A stretch of DNA of 61,745 bases from Pararhodospirillum photometricum DSM 122 (GCF_000284415.1 NC_017059.1:359193-420937); one strand, 5' to 3'; counted from the stretch's first letter, positions 48,398 to 57,856 are shown. Numbers and translations: made by a program. The notes: generated by a model not told the origin, from the letters alone.

Positions 48398-49405
48398 ATG
48401 TTCAGTCTCTTCGCCACCTCTGGGGGGCTTCTGTCCCACGCCGGGATCGATCCCCTGTTCTTGCTGGTCCTGGCCCTGGGGCTTGATGCCTATCTGGGTG
48501 AGATGGGCCCCTTGTTTCGTCTGATCCCCCATCCGGTGGTGGTCATGGGCGAAGCCATTGCCGTGTTCGATCGCCGGCTCAACCGGCCCGATCGCTCGGA
48601 AGCGGCGCGGCGGGGGCGAGGCATCTTTACCGTCGTGGTTTTGGTGGGGGCGTGCGTTGCGCTAGGGATCGCCCTTCAGGCCGTCTCGGTGTTTGTGCCC
48701 CTGGGCTGGATGCTGGAGTTGGGGCTGGTGGCGGTCCTGCTTGCCCAAAAAAGCCTCCATGATCATGTGGCCGCCGTGGCCCACGCCCTGGAAACCCAGG
48801 GGCTGGCCGAGGGGCGGCGCGCCGTTTCCCTGCTGGTTGGGCGTGATCCGGCCAGTCTTGACGACGCCGGAGTGGCCCGAGCCGCCATCGAGAGCTTGGC
48901 CGAAAACTTTTGTGATGGCGTGGTTGCGCCGGTCTTCTGGTATGTGCTGTTCGGCCTGCCCGGGCTGTTGGCCTTCAAGATGATCAGCACCCTGGACAGC
49001 ATGATCGGCTATCGCACCGCGACCTACCGGGCCTTTGGCTGGGCCGGGGCCCGGCTGGACGACGTGGCCAACTTCCTGCCGGCCCGTCTGTCGGGGCCGT
49101 TGCTGGCCTTGGGGGCCCTGGGGGGGCGCGGCGTTTCGGCGCGGGCCGGGCTGCGCGTCATGGGACGCGACCACGGACGCCACCGCTCGCCCAATGCCGG
49201 CTGGCCCGAGGCCACCATGGCCGGTGTGCTGGGCCTTCGCCTCTCGGGACCGCGCCAGTATCCCGGTCAGCCGCCGCGTGAAGAGCCTTGGATTGGCGAG
49301 GGCCGCACCACCGCCAGCGCCCGCGATATCCGTCGCGCGCTCGTCGTCTACCGCCGCGCCTGCTTGGTGCAAGCGGGATTTGTGCTGGTGCTGGCGCTGT
49401 TCTAG
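48398..49405 (+). CDS. cobD: Adenosylcobinamide-phosphate synthase CobD/CbiB
   Basis: Membrane enzyme that attaches the aminopropanol arm in cobalamin synthesis. The 335-aa protein has the family start region LLVLALGLDAYLGEMGPLFRLIPHPVVVMGEAI, LNRP, the loop RDPASLDDAGVARAAIESLAENFCDGVVAPVFWYVLFGLPG, ISTLDSMIGYRTATYRAFGWAGARLDDVANFLPARLSG and MGRDHGRHRSPNAGWPEATMAGVLGLRLSGP. Several hydrophobic helices. No cobalamin riboswitch was recognised upstream. Confidence 0.93.
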   Translation: MFSLFATSGGLLSHAGIDPLFLLVLALGLDAYLGEMGPLFRLIPHPVVVMGEAIAVFDRRLNRPDRSEAARRGRGIFTVVVLVGACVALGIALQAVSVFVPLGWMLELGLVAVLLAQKSLHDHVAAVAHALETQGLAEGRRAVSLLVGRDPASLDDAGVARAAIESLAENFCDGVVAPVFWYVLFGLPGLLAFKMISTLDSMIGYRTATYRAFGWAGARLDDVANFLPARLSGPLLALGALGGRGVSARAGLRVMGRDHGRHRSPNAGWPEATMAGVLGLRLSGPRQYPGQPPREEPWIGEGRTTASARDIRRALVVYRRACLVQAGFVLVLALF

Positions 49406-49437
49406 CTTCGGACCCCTTTTCCTTTTTCATGAGGAAG

Positions 49438-49470
49438 GAGGGGTCTGGGGAGGCAAGCCTCCCCAGCCTT
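49438..49470 (-). repeat. Type A intergenic palindrome (copy 13)
   Basis: GAGGGGTCTGGGGAGGC, centre AA, GCCTCCCCAGCCTT, 33 bases after cobD in the reverse orientation. Confidence 0.85.
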
Positions 49471-49687
49471 TCTTTTAAAATGCAACGCATCCATCTCTTC
49501 GTTGGTTTCGTACCTTGTTCACCAGGGCTCGAGACCGCGTCGGAGAGGGTTTCTTTATGCACTTTTCTTGGAGAAGGATCGCCTTCTAAAAGAGAATTGA
49601 GACAAAAGGGACGTGTTACCCCTCCAAAAACGCGGTATAATAGAAAAGCATCTCGCTCGAATAGACAAAAAAGGAGGGAGGACGCCG

Positions 49688-51373
49688 ATGAAAGGGTCGA
49701 TACCGTTGGGGCTTCGGCTGGTGTTGCCGGTTTTGGTGATGGGGGTCGGGCTGATGGTTCTCGCCGGGGCCGCCCTTGTGGTGCAGCACGAAACGATGAT
49801 GCGCGAACGCCGGGCCTTGGTGCAGGAGCACGTTGCGGCGGCCATCAGCCAGTTGGAGTTTTTCCAACAACGAGTGGGGCGCGGCGAGATAAGCGCTGAG
49901 ACTGCCCAGCGAGAAGCCACCGCGTTGGTACGGTCCGTTGCGTTTGGCGAGAACAACTATGTTTTTGTCCTGGATACCAAGGGCACGGTCTTGATCAATC
50001 GGGGGGCCCTTAAGACGGAAGGTAAAACCCTCTGGGATATCAAGGATGCCAAGGGATTTTATTGGGTCCAGGCCATGGTGGAGCGGAGCCGCCATCCCGA
50101 GGGGGGGTACATTGACTATCTTTGGCCGCACGCCGGCCAGGACAAACCGGTGCCCAAGCTGGCGTATGTCAAGGATTTTCCGGCCTGGGGGTGGGTGGTC
50201 GGCACGGGTGTGTACATGGACGATGTGAATGATCTTTTCATGGATCAGGCGACGTCTTTGCTCGCTTTGTTTGGGGTCTTGCTGGCCGTGGCTGGCGGCT
50301 TGTCGTGGGCCGGGCTGCGCGCCGTGTCCTTGCCGCTCAGAGGCATGCGCGAGGCCATGATGCGCTTGTCGCAAGGCGATCTAGCGGTTGCGGTGAGCGG
50401 GACCACCCGAGGCGATGCCTTGGGGGACATGGCCCGCGCTCTGGAGGTTTTTCGCGATACCGCCCAGACCTCCCGGCGCTTGGAGGACGAAGCCCGGGGC
50501 GCCGAGCAGCGGCGTCTTGAAGACCAGCGGCGCGAGCGCGTCGCCCTGGCGGACTCCTTCGAGGCCCAGGTTGGCGAGATCCTGGCCGGGCTCGCGGTGG
50601 CCGCCGAGGAACTCGATCGCACCGCCCAGGCGATGAGCGATACCGCCCGGGTGTCCTTGGATCGGACCGCCGAGGTCAGTCACGCCCTGCGCGACACCAC
50701 GTCCAACGTCCAATCCGTCGCCAGTGCCGCCGAGGAGATGTCGGCCTCGGTGCGCGAGATCTCGGGGCAGGTCAACCGCTCAACCGCCGTGGTCGGCGAG
50801 GCGGTGGATCTGGCGCGCACCACCAACGACAGCATGCGCGCCCTCTCGGAGGCGGCGGAGCGCATCGGCCAAGTCGTGACGCTGATCACCGATGTTGCGA
50901 GCCAGACCAACCTGCTGGCCCTCAACGCCACCATCGAGGCCGCGCGGGCCGGCGAGGCGGGCAAGGGATTTGCCGTGGTAGCAGGCGAGGTCAAGACCCT
51001 GGCCAATCAAACCAGCAAGGCCACGGAGGAAATCGCCCGCCAGATCAGTGACGTTCAGGCCCGGACCAGCCAAAGTGCCGGGGCGATTGCGCGCATTGTT
51101 CAATCCATTGGGCACGTCAACGAGATTTCCGCGTCGATTGCCGCGGCTATTGAGGAGCAGGACGCGGCGACCCAAGAGATTTCCCGCTCTATTCAGCAGG
51201 CGTCGCTGGGAACGGCCCAGGTGTCCCAGAGCGCGGAAGGCGTGCACGCCGCCGCCGATGTGACCGGCAGCTCGGCGAAGGACGTGCGGGCCGCCGCCGG
51301 CCTTCTGGCCCACAAGGCGAGCGATCTGCGCGAGCGGGTGGCGCTGTTCTTAGACCGATTGCGCGACGAGTAA
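49688..51373 (+). CDS. Methyl-accepting chemotaxis protein with sCache domain (first of two)
   Basis: A 561-aa transmembrane chemoreceptor: N-terminal helix ([24 protein letters not shown]), periplasmic single-Cache domain (about residues 35-185) with [25 protein letters not shown] and [21 protein letters not shown], second helix ([20 protein letters not shown]), HAMP, and the signalling hairpin tip region [52 protein letters not shown] strong AAGGAGGGAGGA site precedes the ATG. A TATAAT at 49636-49641 is a possible -10 with a poor -35. Ligand unknown; the Cache type often binds small carboxylates. The neighbour at 51680 is a paralogue of identical length. Confidence 0.92.
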   Translation: MKGSIPLGLRLVLPVLVMGVGLMVLAGAALVVQHETMMRERRALVQEHVAAAISQLEFFQQRVGRGEISAETAQREATALVRSVAFGENNYVFVLDTKGTVLINRGALKTEGKTLWDIKDAKGFYWVQAMVERSRHPEGGYIDYLWPHAGQDKPVPKLAYVKDFPAWGWVVGTGVYMDDVNDLFMDQATSLLALFGVLLAVAGGLSWAGLRAVSLPLRGMREAMMRLSQGDLAVAVSGTTRGDALGDMARALEVFRDTAQTSRRLEDEARGAEQRRLEDQRRERVALADSFEAQVGEILAGLAVAAEELDRTAQAMSDTARVSLDRTAEVSHALRDTTSNVQSVASAAEEMSASVREISGQVNRSTAVVGEAVDLARTTNDSMRALSEAAERIGQVVTLITDVASQTNLLALNATIEAARAGEAGKGFAVVAGEVKTLANQTSKATEEIARQISDVQARTSQSAGAIARIVQSIGHVNEISASIAAAIEEQDAATQEISRSIQQASLGTAQVSQSAEGVHAAADVTGSSAKDVRAAAGLLAHKASDLRERVALFLDRLRDE

Positions 51374-51387
51374 TCGGGAGCGCAAGA

Positions 51388-51413
51388 AGGGCTGGGGAGG
51401 GGGGCTCCCCAGG
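51388..51413 (+). repeat. Degenerate type A palindrome (copy 14)
   Basis: AGGGCTGGGGAGG, then GGGGCTCCCCAGG. One arm is altered and the distal AGACCCCTC is missing. It starts 14 bases after the first chemoreceptor gene, the position expected for this family. Confidence 0.6.
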
Positions 51414-51605
51414 TTTCGCGGGCTTGTTATTATTTCGGGAGCGATTTCTCTTTAAAGCGGCTATATGCCACTAAAAAGCGGTGTATTGCCGCAGTATCCT
51501 TGCGGTTGATTCAGGTATTGACGACGGCTTCCTCGCCGAAAGTTTCGACTAATGCCTTTTTAACAGGCAGGTAGTTTTTCGGTGATCACGAAGAGAGCGT
51601 GGTGT

Positions 51606-51634
51606 TTGTATCGGGAGAAAGGATCTTGTATGAT
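51606..51634 (+). promoter_or_regulatory. Sigma-70-type promoter of the second chemoreceptor gene
   Basis: TTGTAT, a 17-base spacer, TATGAT, located 46 bases before the ATG at 51680. Spacing and hexamers fit a housekeeping promoter. The remaining 306-base gap between the two receptors (51374-51679) otherwise holds only the degenerate palindrome and no gene, so the second receptor is independently transcribed. Confidence 0.6.
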
Positions 51635-51679
51635 GAGGGGTAATAGATTGATCTTGTTTTAAAGGGCGAGGAAACACCG

Positions 51680-53365
51680 ATGAAAGCCACGCTCCCTCTC
51701 GGGGTCCGCATCAGTTTGCCCGTTGTGGTCATGACCTTGGGGCTGCTGGCTATTGCCGGAACAGCGCTGGTGATGCAGCGCTCGACCATGATGGAGGAGC
51801 GGCGGACGCTCTTGCAGGAGCATGTCGCCTCGGCGATCAGCTTGTTGGAGGGGGTGCAGGCGCGTGTTTCCCGGGGCGAGGTTTCCTTGGCCCAGGCCCA
51901 GGAAGAAGCCCGAACCCTGATCCGTTCCCTCAGTTTCGGCGACAACAACTACATTTTCGTGACCGATCGTCACAATACCGTGATCGTCAATCGGGGCGCC
52001 CTTAAGCTGGAAGGCAAGGATGTTTCCGGTCTCAAGGACGTAAACGGCGTTTATTTTATTCGCCAATTAAACGAGGCGACTCTCAAGGGAGAGGATCCCT
52101 TTTTATCCTATCACTGGCCCCACGCCGGCCAGGAAAAGCCAGCCCCCAAGCTGGCCTTTGCCGCGCGCTTCCAGCCCTGGGACTGGCTGGTGGGCACCGG
52201 CGTCTATATGGACGATGTGGATGCCTTGTTTTTGCGTCAGGTCCTGACCCTGGGCCTCGCCGCTGGCCTGATTTTGGCCCTGGCGTCGGGCGTCGCCGTC
52301 TCCGTCATGCGCGGCGTCACCAAGCCCCTCGCCGCGATCAAAGCCGCCATGGTGCGCTTGTCCGAGGGGGATCTGAATGTTTCCGTGACCGGCAGCGAGC
52401 GGGGCGATGAAATCGGCGCCATGGCCCAGGCTTTGGCGGTGTTTCGCGACACCGCCCGCACCTCCCGCCGGCTGGAGGAAGACGCCCGGGCCGCCGACCA
52501 TCGTCTCGTGGAGGAGCGGCGTCAGGCCCGCGTTGCCCTCGCCGAGGCGTTTGAAGCCCAGGTTGGCGAAATCCTTAACGGTCTGGCCGTTGCCGCTGAA
52601 GAACTCGACCAGACCGCCCGGGCCATGGGCGATACCGCCCGCGTGTCCCTGGAGCGCTCGGTCGAGGTCAGCCGGTCGTTGCGTGATACCAACGGCAATG
52701 TCCAGTCGGTGGCGAGCGCCGCCGAGGAAATGAGCGCCTCCATCGGCGAGATCTCCTCGCAAGTCACCCGCTCCACCTCGGTGGTCGGGGAGGCGGTGGA
52801 CTTGGCACGGGTTACCAACGAGTCCGTGCGGGCCCTCTCGGAGGCCGCCGAGCGCATCGGCCAAGTCGTCACCCTTATTACCGATGTCGCCAGCCAGACC
52901 AACCTGCTGGCGCTCAACGCCACTATAGAGGCGGCGCGGGCCGGCGATGCCGGCAAGGGCTTTGCCGTCGTGGCCGGCGAGGTCAAGACCCTGGCCAACC
53001 AAACCAGCCGGGCCACCGAGGAAATTGCTCGGCAGATCAACGATGTTCAAGCGCGAACCACGGCCAGTGTCACGGCGATTGAGCAGATTACCCGCTCCAT
53101 TACCCAGGTGAACGAGATCTCAGCCACCATCGCCGCCGCCATTGAGGAACAAGGCGCCGCGACCCACGAAATTTCGCGGGCTATCCAGCAGGCCTCCCTC
53201 GGCGCCTCCCAGGTCAGTGAGAATGCCGATGGCGTCCATCAGGCGGCCGACATGACTGGGATGTCGGCCCGTGACGTGGGCGCCGCCGCCTCGATCTTGG
53301 CGCACAAGGTGGGAGATCTGCGCCTGCGGGTCAGCGACTTTCTAGTTCGCCTACGCGAAGGCTAA
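51680..53365 (+). CDS. Methyl-accepting chemotaxis protein with sCache domain (second of two)
   Basis: A 561-aa receptor with the same layout as the one at 49688: first helix ([19 protein letters not shown]), sCache domain with [25 protein letters not shown] and [21 protein letters not shown], second helix, HAMP and a nearly identical signalling tip ([51 protein letters not shown]). The sensor halves diverge more than the signalling halves, as expected after duplication with change of ligand range. Ribosome site GGGCGAGGAAAC. Confidence 0.92.
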   Translation: MKATLPLGVRISLPVVVMTLGLLAIAGTALVMQRSTMMEERRTLLQEHVASAISLLEGVQARVSRGEVSLAQAQEEARTLIRSLSFGDNNYIFVTDRHNTVIVNRGALKLEGKDVSGLKDVNGVYFIRQLNEATLKGEDPFLSYHWPHAGQEKPAPKLAFAARFQPWDWLVGTGVYMDDVDALFLRQVLTLGLAAGLILALASGVAVSVMRGVTKPLAAIKAAMVRLSEGDLNVSVTGSERGDEIGAMAQALAVFRDTARTSRRLEEDARAADHRLVEERRQARVALAEAFEAQVGEILNGLAVAAEELDQTARAMGDTARVSLERSVEVSRSLRDTNGNVQSVASAAEEMSASIGEISSQVTRSTSVVGEAVDLARVTNESVRALSEAAERIGQVVTLITDVASQTNLLALNATIEAARAGDAGKGFAVVAGEVKTLANQTSRATEEIARQINDVQARTTASVTAIEQITRSITQVNEISATIAAAIEEQGAATHEISRAIQQASLGASQVSENADGVHQAADMTGMSARDVGAAASILAHKVGDLRLRVSDFLVRLREG

Positions 53366-53378
53366 CCCCAGGAACGGT

Positions 53379-53410
53379 GGGGTCTGGGGAGGCCCCGCCT
53401 CCCTAGCCTT
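53379..53410 (-). repeat. Type A intergenic palindrome (copy 15)
   Basis: GGGGTCTGGGGAGGC, short centre, GCCTCCCTAGCCTT. It lies in the 54-base gap between two convergent genes and could serve both. Confidence 0.8.
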
Positions 53411-53419
53411 CTCTTGCTA

Positions 53420-54277
53420 TCAAGCGGTCGGCGTGTCGGCGCCGATCAACTGGCCGACAAACCCCTCCGTCTCGCCCTCCAGGCGGACGATCTCCTGCTC
53501 TTCCAAAAAGCGCTCCTCGTTGCGCGTCAACGGGTCGGCCAGCACGGCAGCGTGCGGCCCGGCAGAGCGCTTCATGATCTGGCGGGCATAGGTGCGGCTC
53601 ATCTGATCGTCGAAGCGACAGCCCAGGAACAAGAACCCGCGCCCGCAACGGCGCTCCTGCACGACCGGCGGGATGGGCGTCTGGATGTCGATCTCGGTCA
53701 AGGCTTCGACATAATCGCTGTCACTGACCAGCACGTTGCCTAAGGGCCACATCGAGCCGTAGGGCTTGTACAAGACGGTGGCCCAGGTCTGCGCCTGGGC
53801 ATCCGGGACCCGGGTGCCGTCGGCGCTGACGCTGGCGAAGAAGTCCTCGGCCCCCACCGCTTGGCGATTGGCGCCTTGAACCTGTCCCCAGTCGGTGCGC
53901 CCCGCCGCCGCCAAGGCGCGCGACAGCGAGGTCTCATACCACGCATCGACGAGCAGCGGCACGGCCGGCAGTCCGGCCAGCCATTGGGCCAGGGGGCTGA
54001 GGGGAAGCTCCGGGGCAAAAATCTGGGCCAACGCCCGATCAAGAGTGACGCGATGGCGGCGCGTTTCAATAAACTGGGCCGAGGACCACAGGTTAGCGCG
54101 AATGCGGCCCGGGACCGGGACCTTGGCGTTGAGCGCGGCCGCCAGGGCGACCGGTGTGGTGGGGATCAGGGGCGCCAGCACCCCCGGCCCCAGATAGGGG
54201 ATCGCCCGCCCGGCCCGAATTGCCTGGGCCCAAAAGGCAGCGTGCGCTCCAAGATCCGCAGCCGGGGGAAGGGTCAT
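53420..54277 (-). CDS. SIR2-like domain protein of the nif cluster
   Basis: A 285-aa protein ending the nifB operon. Its layout matches SIR2_2-type domains: RAIPYLGPGVLAPLI in the place of the nucleotide loop, KPYGSMWPLGNVLVSDSDYVEAL in the place of the KxHG/DY segment, and RRCGRGFLFLGCRFDDQMSRTYARQIM for the final FLGxSxxD strand-helix. The catalytic Asn/His residues are not obvious, so NAD cleavage is doubtful. Similar proteins are, to my memory, encoded beside nifT in Rhodospirillum and other diazotrophs, with unknown role. It starts two bases after nifT ends. Confidence 0.62.
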   Translation of the reverse strand: MTLPPAADLGAHAAFWAQAIRAGRAIPYLGPGVLAPLIPTTPVALAAALNAKVPVPGRIRANLWSSAQFIETRRHRVTLDRALAQIFAPELPLSPLAQWLAGLPAVPLLVDAWYETSLSRALAAAGRTDWGQVQGANRQAVGAEDFFASVSADGTRVPDAQAQTWATVLYKPYGSMWPLGNVLVSDSDYVEALTEIDIQTPIPPVVQERRCGRGFLFLGCRFDDQMSRTYARQIMKRSAGPHAAVLADPLTRNEERFLEEQEIVRLEGETEGFVGQLIGADTPTA

Positions 54278-54279
54278 GC

Positions 54280-54495
54280 TCAGTCCTCCCCGCCCGAGGT
54301 TTTGCGGGCATCCACGGTGATGGGCAGGGGGGTCTCGGGGTCATTGTCGGGCATCTGGAAGGTCCAGCCGTTGGCAAGACGGATCCATCCGCCCCACAAG
54401 GTGGGGTGTTCCATGGCGACGACTTTTTCCTCCAGGTCCTTTTTCGGCACATAGGCCTCGAAGGCGTCGCCTTTTTTGCGGATGGTAATCTTCAT
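54280..54495 (-). CDS. nifT: NifT/FixU family protein
   Basis: Small (71 aa) nif-associated protein of unknown biochemical role. The family pattern is complete: MKITIRKKGDAFEAYVPKKDLEEKVV followed by LWGGWIRLANGWTFQMPD. Its ATG overlaps the nifZ stop (ATGA). Confidence 0.9.
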   Translation of the reverse strand: MKITIRKKGDAFEAYVPKKDLEEKVVAMEHPTLWGGWIRLANGWTFQMPDNDPETPLPITVDARKTSGGED

Positions 54496-54781
54496 GCCTT
54501 GTCCTCCACGAGTTCCAGTTCTTTCAGGCGCATCCCGACGAGGCGCCCACTGTCAATAAAGTCCACGCCATAAATATAATAACGGTTCAAGAAAGTTCCA
54601 ATGGATCGGATATAGCCGACCTCTCCTTTTTTAATAAGGATTTCGCCAACTTCGGCGCCGGGGAAGGTTCCGTCGTTTTTAATATATTTCTTCGAGCGCA
54701 CCTTCATGCCGTAATCGAATTCGGGGTCGTCGTCGAGTTCATACTCGTCGGTCCAGGTGGCGGCGGGGGGGCATCGGTCAT
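54492..54781 (-). CDS. nifZ: NifZ, nitrogenase P-cluster assembly protein (frameshifted near the start)
   Basis: NifZ helps mature the P-clusters of the MoFe protein. From 54707 the frame gives MKVRSKKYIKNDGTFPGAEVGEILIKKGEVGYIRSIGTFLNRYYIYGVDFI, the NifZ core. The natural N-terminus lies upstream in the same frame (WTDEYELDDDPEFDYG) but lacks a start codon there; the likely start ATG at 54781, sharing one base with the preceding stop (TGATG), is one base out of frame. Adding one C to the seven-C run at 54765-54771 restores a 95-aa protein beginning MTDAPPAATWTDEYE. This is a likely homopolymer error or slippage mutation. Confidence 0.8.
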
Positions 54782-55596
54782 CATGGGGGATCAGTCCGAA
54801 CGAAGGGGGAGAGGATCGCGGCGCCGGGCGGAGGCTTCAGGCCATGGGGTCGGCGGGCGCGGGCGGTTTCGCGGATCAGGTCGTCGGGGTCGTCCTCCAG
54901 CAGATCAAGGTGGGGAAGATCAATGCGCTCGGCCACGGTGTGGCGCACGCGCACGTCGGGATCGCGGGCCAGCGGCGCCAGTTGCTCGGGATCCAGGCGC
55001 TGGGCCACGTCGAGACGCACCTCGGGGCACTCGTCCCAAATCATGGTCCGCAACCAGTCATTGCCGATGCGTCGGGCCACCACGCGGCGGACCTCGGGGT
55101 CGGCGTCGTGGACCATGAGCACCAGCATACCAGGCGTGATGCGTCGGGCCACGGTGGCACGCACCGCCGGGTCGGTATCGTTCATCAAGGGCACAAGGTC
55201 GCCATCTTGCAAGCGACCGGCGACGCCAATGCGCACCCGAGGATCGGGATCATCGCGCAGCTTGAGAACTTGGGCGCGTGGCAGGCGTTGGGTGATGGCC
55301 CAGCGCACGTCGGGGTCGGGATCGGTGAGCAAGGGGGGCAGGCGGAACACCGTGGCCCGGCGCACCGCCTGCACCCGGACAAGAAACCAAGGGTGCGAGA
55401 GGTAGTCATCGGAAAGGTCCGGGTTGCGGGCAAAGAAGGCCTGCACCAGCACGGCCCGCCGATCCTGGACGCAAGCGGCCCGGGGATCACACCGCTTCGT
55501 GCTTAGGCGGTCCCGGTGGGGACAGGCCTCGCAGTCCACGCACTCCCCGCGCCAGTCCCGGCGTTGGTCGGGGTCATCGTCGGCCATCGACTGCAT
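54781..55596 (-). CDS. 4Fe-4S leucine-rich-variant (LRV) repeat protein
   Basis: Nif-associated LRV protein, known from Azotobacter vinelandii, in which an N-terminal 4Fe-4S module is followed by a right-handed superhelix. The 271-aa sequence shows the cysteine set ECVDCEACPHRDRLSTKRCDP (residues 18-37) plus Cys42, then about eight 24-residue repeats of the type (V/A)RxxVAxRLxxxxLxxLxxDxDPxVR. The ATG at 55596 follows GGGAGGGGG. Role unknown; a scaffold or electron-transfer function in nitrogenase assembly is suggested by context. Confidence 0.85.
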   Translation of the reverse strand: MQSMADDDPDQRRDWRGECVDCEACPHRDRLSTKRCDPRAACVQDRRAVLVQAFFARNPDLSDDYLSHPWFLVRVQAVRRATVFRLPPLLTDPDPDVRWAITQRLPRAQVLKLRDDPDPRVRIGVAGRLQDGDLVPLMNDTDPAVRATVARRITPGMLVLMVHDADPEVRRVVARRIGNDWLRTMIWDECPEVRLDVAQRLDPEQLAPLARDPDVRVRHTVAERIDLPHLDLLEDDPDDLIRETARARRPHGLKPPPGAAILSPFVRTDPP

Positions 55597-55726
55597 TTCC
55601 CCCTCCCTGGTGGGCCCCCTCCGATGGACCCTGCTGTTGACCTCTTGTTTGGTCTTGTCGTCAATTGCACCGGGACCGGCCGGTCTCCCCCAAGCGCCAA
55701 CCGGTCCCGGGCCCCCGCGTTCCGGC

Positions 55727-55915
55727 TCAGACCGGGACGCAGGCGTCGGCCGGGCAGACCGCCACGCATTTCTGAGGCGACTCCCCGTCGCACTCGGAGC
55801 ACAGCGCTGCCTTGATCACATAAGCGTCACCCTTCATGCTGATGGCGCCGTTGGGGCACTCGAACTCGCACGCGCCGCAGCTCGTGCAGGAATTGGTATT
55901 GATCTTCAAAGCCAT
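55727..55915 (-). CDS. fdxN: Ferredoxin FdxN-type, 2[4Fe-4S]
   Basis: A 62-aa ferredoxin with two cluster motifs, [16 protein letters not shown] and [21 protein letters not shown]; the longer spacing in the second motif is typical of nif-linked ferredoxins. It lies 57 bases after nifB and probably donates electrons for NifB or nitrogenase. An inverted repeat GGGACCGG / CCGGTCCC lies in the 130-base gap before the LRV gene. Confidence 0.92.
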   Translation of the reverse strand: MALKINTNSCTSCGACEFECPNGAISMKGDAYVIKAALCSECDGESPQKCVAVCPADACVPV

Positions 55916-55972
55916 CAGTCTGCTCCTTTTTGAGACGGGCTCGTGCTGGGGCCCGCTGGAAAAGCGACGCCC

Positions 55973-57475
55973 TCACGCCGTCGCCTGTCGCACCCCGCCC
56001 GCGGGGGCGGCGAGCCCGCCGTGCCAGCCGGCATACCAGCGGCCGATGGCGGGTTCGATATAGTCCAGGGCCTCGGCCTCGCTGATCACGAGGCCGGCCT
56101 CTTCCAGACGGCGGCGGGGACCATCGCCAATCTTGGCGGTCAGAACCGCCTGGACACCGTCGAGGGCGGCCAGGATCTCGGGCATGGCGCCCTCGCGGCT
56201 GAAGCCGCCCAGGCAATAGCGGTCGGGCAGGCGCCGCAGGCCAACAAAGCGCACCCCGGCGGCATCGACCTCGTAGATCTGGAACTCGGTGACCTTACCA
56301 AAGTGGGCATTGATGCGCCCGCCGCCCCGGGTGGTTACGGCGACCAGACAGGCCGGGACATCGGGCTCGGCCTGGGCGAGGTCGGCCGCAGCTTGTTCGA
56401 CGGCGGCGCGGCGATCGGCGCGCTCCTGCTCGACGAAGGCGCGGTAGTCCTCGCGGCGCGTGGTCTCGACGTGGAGTGTCTCAGGAACCTTGTCCATGGT
56501 AAATTCTTGCCCCCGGTCCTCGCCCAGCAGGCCGACGGCATCGGCGCGGCACTGCCGGCAGTGCTTCATGAGTCCTGCGCCGCCGCCCAGGCGGTCTTGC
56601 AGGGCCTTGACCTCGGCCGGGGTCGGGCCGCGCTGGCCGGACAGGCCAAAGGCCGTGCCGTGGGCCGGGTCGCTGATTAGGGGCATGATGTTGTGGAGAA
56701 AACCGCCCTTCTCGCGCACCACGCGGTTGACCTCGGGGAGGTGCTCGTCGTTGATCCCCGGCACCATCACCGAGTTGATCTTGACCAGGATACCGCGTGA
56801 CACCAATCCTTCAAGGCCTTCAAGCTGCCGCTCCAGCAAAAGGGCGGCGGCGTCGCGGCCGGTGTAGCGCTTGCCCCGGAACGCCACCCAGGCATAGAGC
56901 CCGGCGCCGATGTCGGGATCGACCGCGTTCAAGGTGATGGTGACGTGGTCGATGTTGAGGCGCGACAAGGCGTCCAGATGGTCGGGCAGGGCGAGGCCGT
57001 TGGTCGAAAGACAGAACTTGAGGTCGGGCAGCACCGCGTTGACCCGCTCGAAGGTCTCGAAGGTCTTGCGCCAGTCGGCCAGGGAGTCGCCGGGGCCAGC
57101 GATGCCCAGGACCGAGAGCTGGGGCACGGCGTTAGCCACCGCGACCACCTTGCGCACCGCCTCTTCGGGGCTCAGGCGCTCGGAGACCACGCCGGGGCGG
57201 CTTTCGTTGGCACAGTCGAACTTGCGGTTACAGTAGTTACACTGGATGTTGCAGGCCGGAGCGACGGCAACGTGCATGCGGGCGAAGAAGTGGTGTGCCT
57301 CTTCCGAATAGCAGGGGTGGTCCTTGATCTTGTTCCAGACATCGGCCGGCACGTCGGCGGGTCCGGCCGAGGCCCCGCAGGAGCCGCTTGCACACCCGCC
57401 GGTCTTGTCGGTGGTCGGCTGGGTGGAGGACAGACCCGCAATGCAGTCCAAGGCTATGACCTGTCGCGATCCCAT
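55973..57475 (-). CDS. nifB: NifB, FeMo-cofactor core synthase
   Basis: Radical-SAM enzyme that makes NifB-co, the 8Fe-9S-C precursor of FeMo-co. The 500-aa protein has the radical-SAM motif PACNIQCNYCNRKFDC, GIAGPGDSLADW, CRQCRADAVGLLGEDRG and a C-terminal NifX-like domain (about 380-500: VAVTTRGGGRINAHFGKVTEFQIYEV, YCLGGFSREG). The N-terminal GGCASGSCG region has additional cysteines. Expression should be NifA/sigma-54 dependent, from the promoter at 57529-57545. Confidence 0.97.
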   Translation of the reverse strand: MGSRQVIALDCIAGLSSTQPTTDKTGGCASGSCGASAGPADVPADVWNKIKDHPCYSEEAHHFFARMHVAVAPACNIQCNYCNRKFDCANESRPGVVSERLSPEEAVRKVVAVANAVPQLSVLGIAGPGDSLADWRKTFETFERVNAVLPDLKFCLSTNGLALPDHLDALSRLNIDHVTITLNAVDPDIGAGLYAWVAFRGKRYTGRDAAALLLERQLEGLEGLVSRGILVKINSVMVPGINDEHLPEVNRVVREKGGFLHNIMPLISDPAHGTAFGLSGQRGPTPAEVKALQDRLGGGAGLMKHCRQCRADAVGLLGEDRGQEFTMDKVPETLHVETTRREDYRAFVEQERADRRAAVEQAAADLAQAEPDVPACLVAVTTRGGGRINAHFGKVTEFQIYEVDAAGVRFVGLRRLPDRYCLGGFSREGAMPEILAALDGVQAVLTAKIGDGPRRRLEEAGLVISEAEALDYIEPAIGRWYAGWHGGLAAPAGGVRQATA

Positions 57476-57528
57476 TGTGTCCTCCCTGCCAGACGCCCCG
57501 CACCGGCGGGGCTGTCGTGCTGGAGAGT

Positions 57529-57545
57529 ATGCAAGGGGGGTGCCA
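57529..57545 (-). promoter_or_regulatory. Sigma-54 promoter of nifB
   Basis: On the minus strand TGGCAC-CCCCC-TTGCAT, an exact -24/-12 consensus with correct five-base spacing, 54 bases before the nifB ATG. Confidence 0.92.
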
Positions 57546-57560
57546 AGTGCGGGAAGACGT

Positions 57561-57619
57561 CGGGGCTGCCGCCCCGAACCCCGCCTGGAGGCTAACGCCT
57601 CCAGACCTCCCCTTTTTTT
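57561..57619 (+). repeat. Type B palindromic repeat upstream of the nifB promoter
   Basis: CGGGGCTGCCGCCCCG, then CCTGGAGGC-TAAC-GCCTCCAG, then ACCTCCCC and seven T. It has the same parts, in the same order, as 1668-1724. It begins 16 bases upstream of the -24 element, oriented away from nifB. A related shorter stretch with a T run follows around 57760-57797. Confidence 0.75.
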
Positions 57620-57838
57620 ATGGATTCATTTCCACGATGATCTAAGCAAATTTATTAATTGCCCCGAATAAAATAGCAAAAAATTCCCCACCATTTCTCC
57701 AAATGTTTTTTGATAGCGGTCATTTTTTCTCTAAGGGAATAGGGTCAAGGGACTTGGTTCCTTGCGGGGCGCGGGGGCAGAGCCCCGCATTTTTTTGTTT
57801 TTTTATCCCACCACCTCCCGCCCCGCCCCCCACCGCCC

Positions 57839-57854
57839 TGTCGGGTGTCGCACA
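57839..57854. promoter_or_regulatory. NifA upstream activator site 1
   Basis: TGT-CGGGTGTCGC-ACA, exact TGT-N10-ACA. It lies about 294 bases upstream of the nifB -24 element, farther than the usual 80-150. Confidence 0.7.
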
Positions 57855-57856
57855 AT

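Noticed and set aside
49636..49641. TATAAT as a full promoter of the first chemoreceptor
   Set aside because: No acceptable -35 hexamer lies 16-18 bases upstream, so it is mentioned only as a candidate -10.
51374..51679. Sigma-28 flagellar promoter for the second chemoreceptor
   Set aside because: Partial TAAA and GCCG stretches are not at the required spacing; a sigma-70-type pair fits better.
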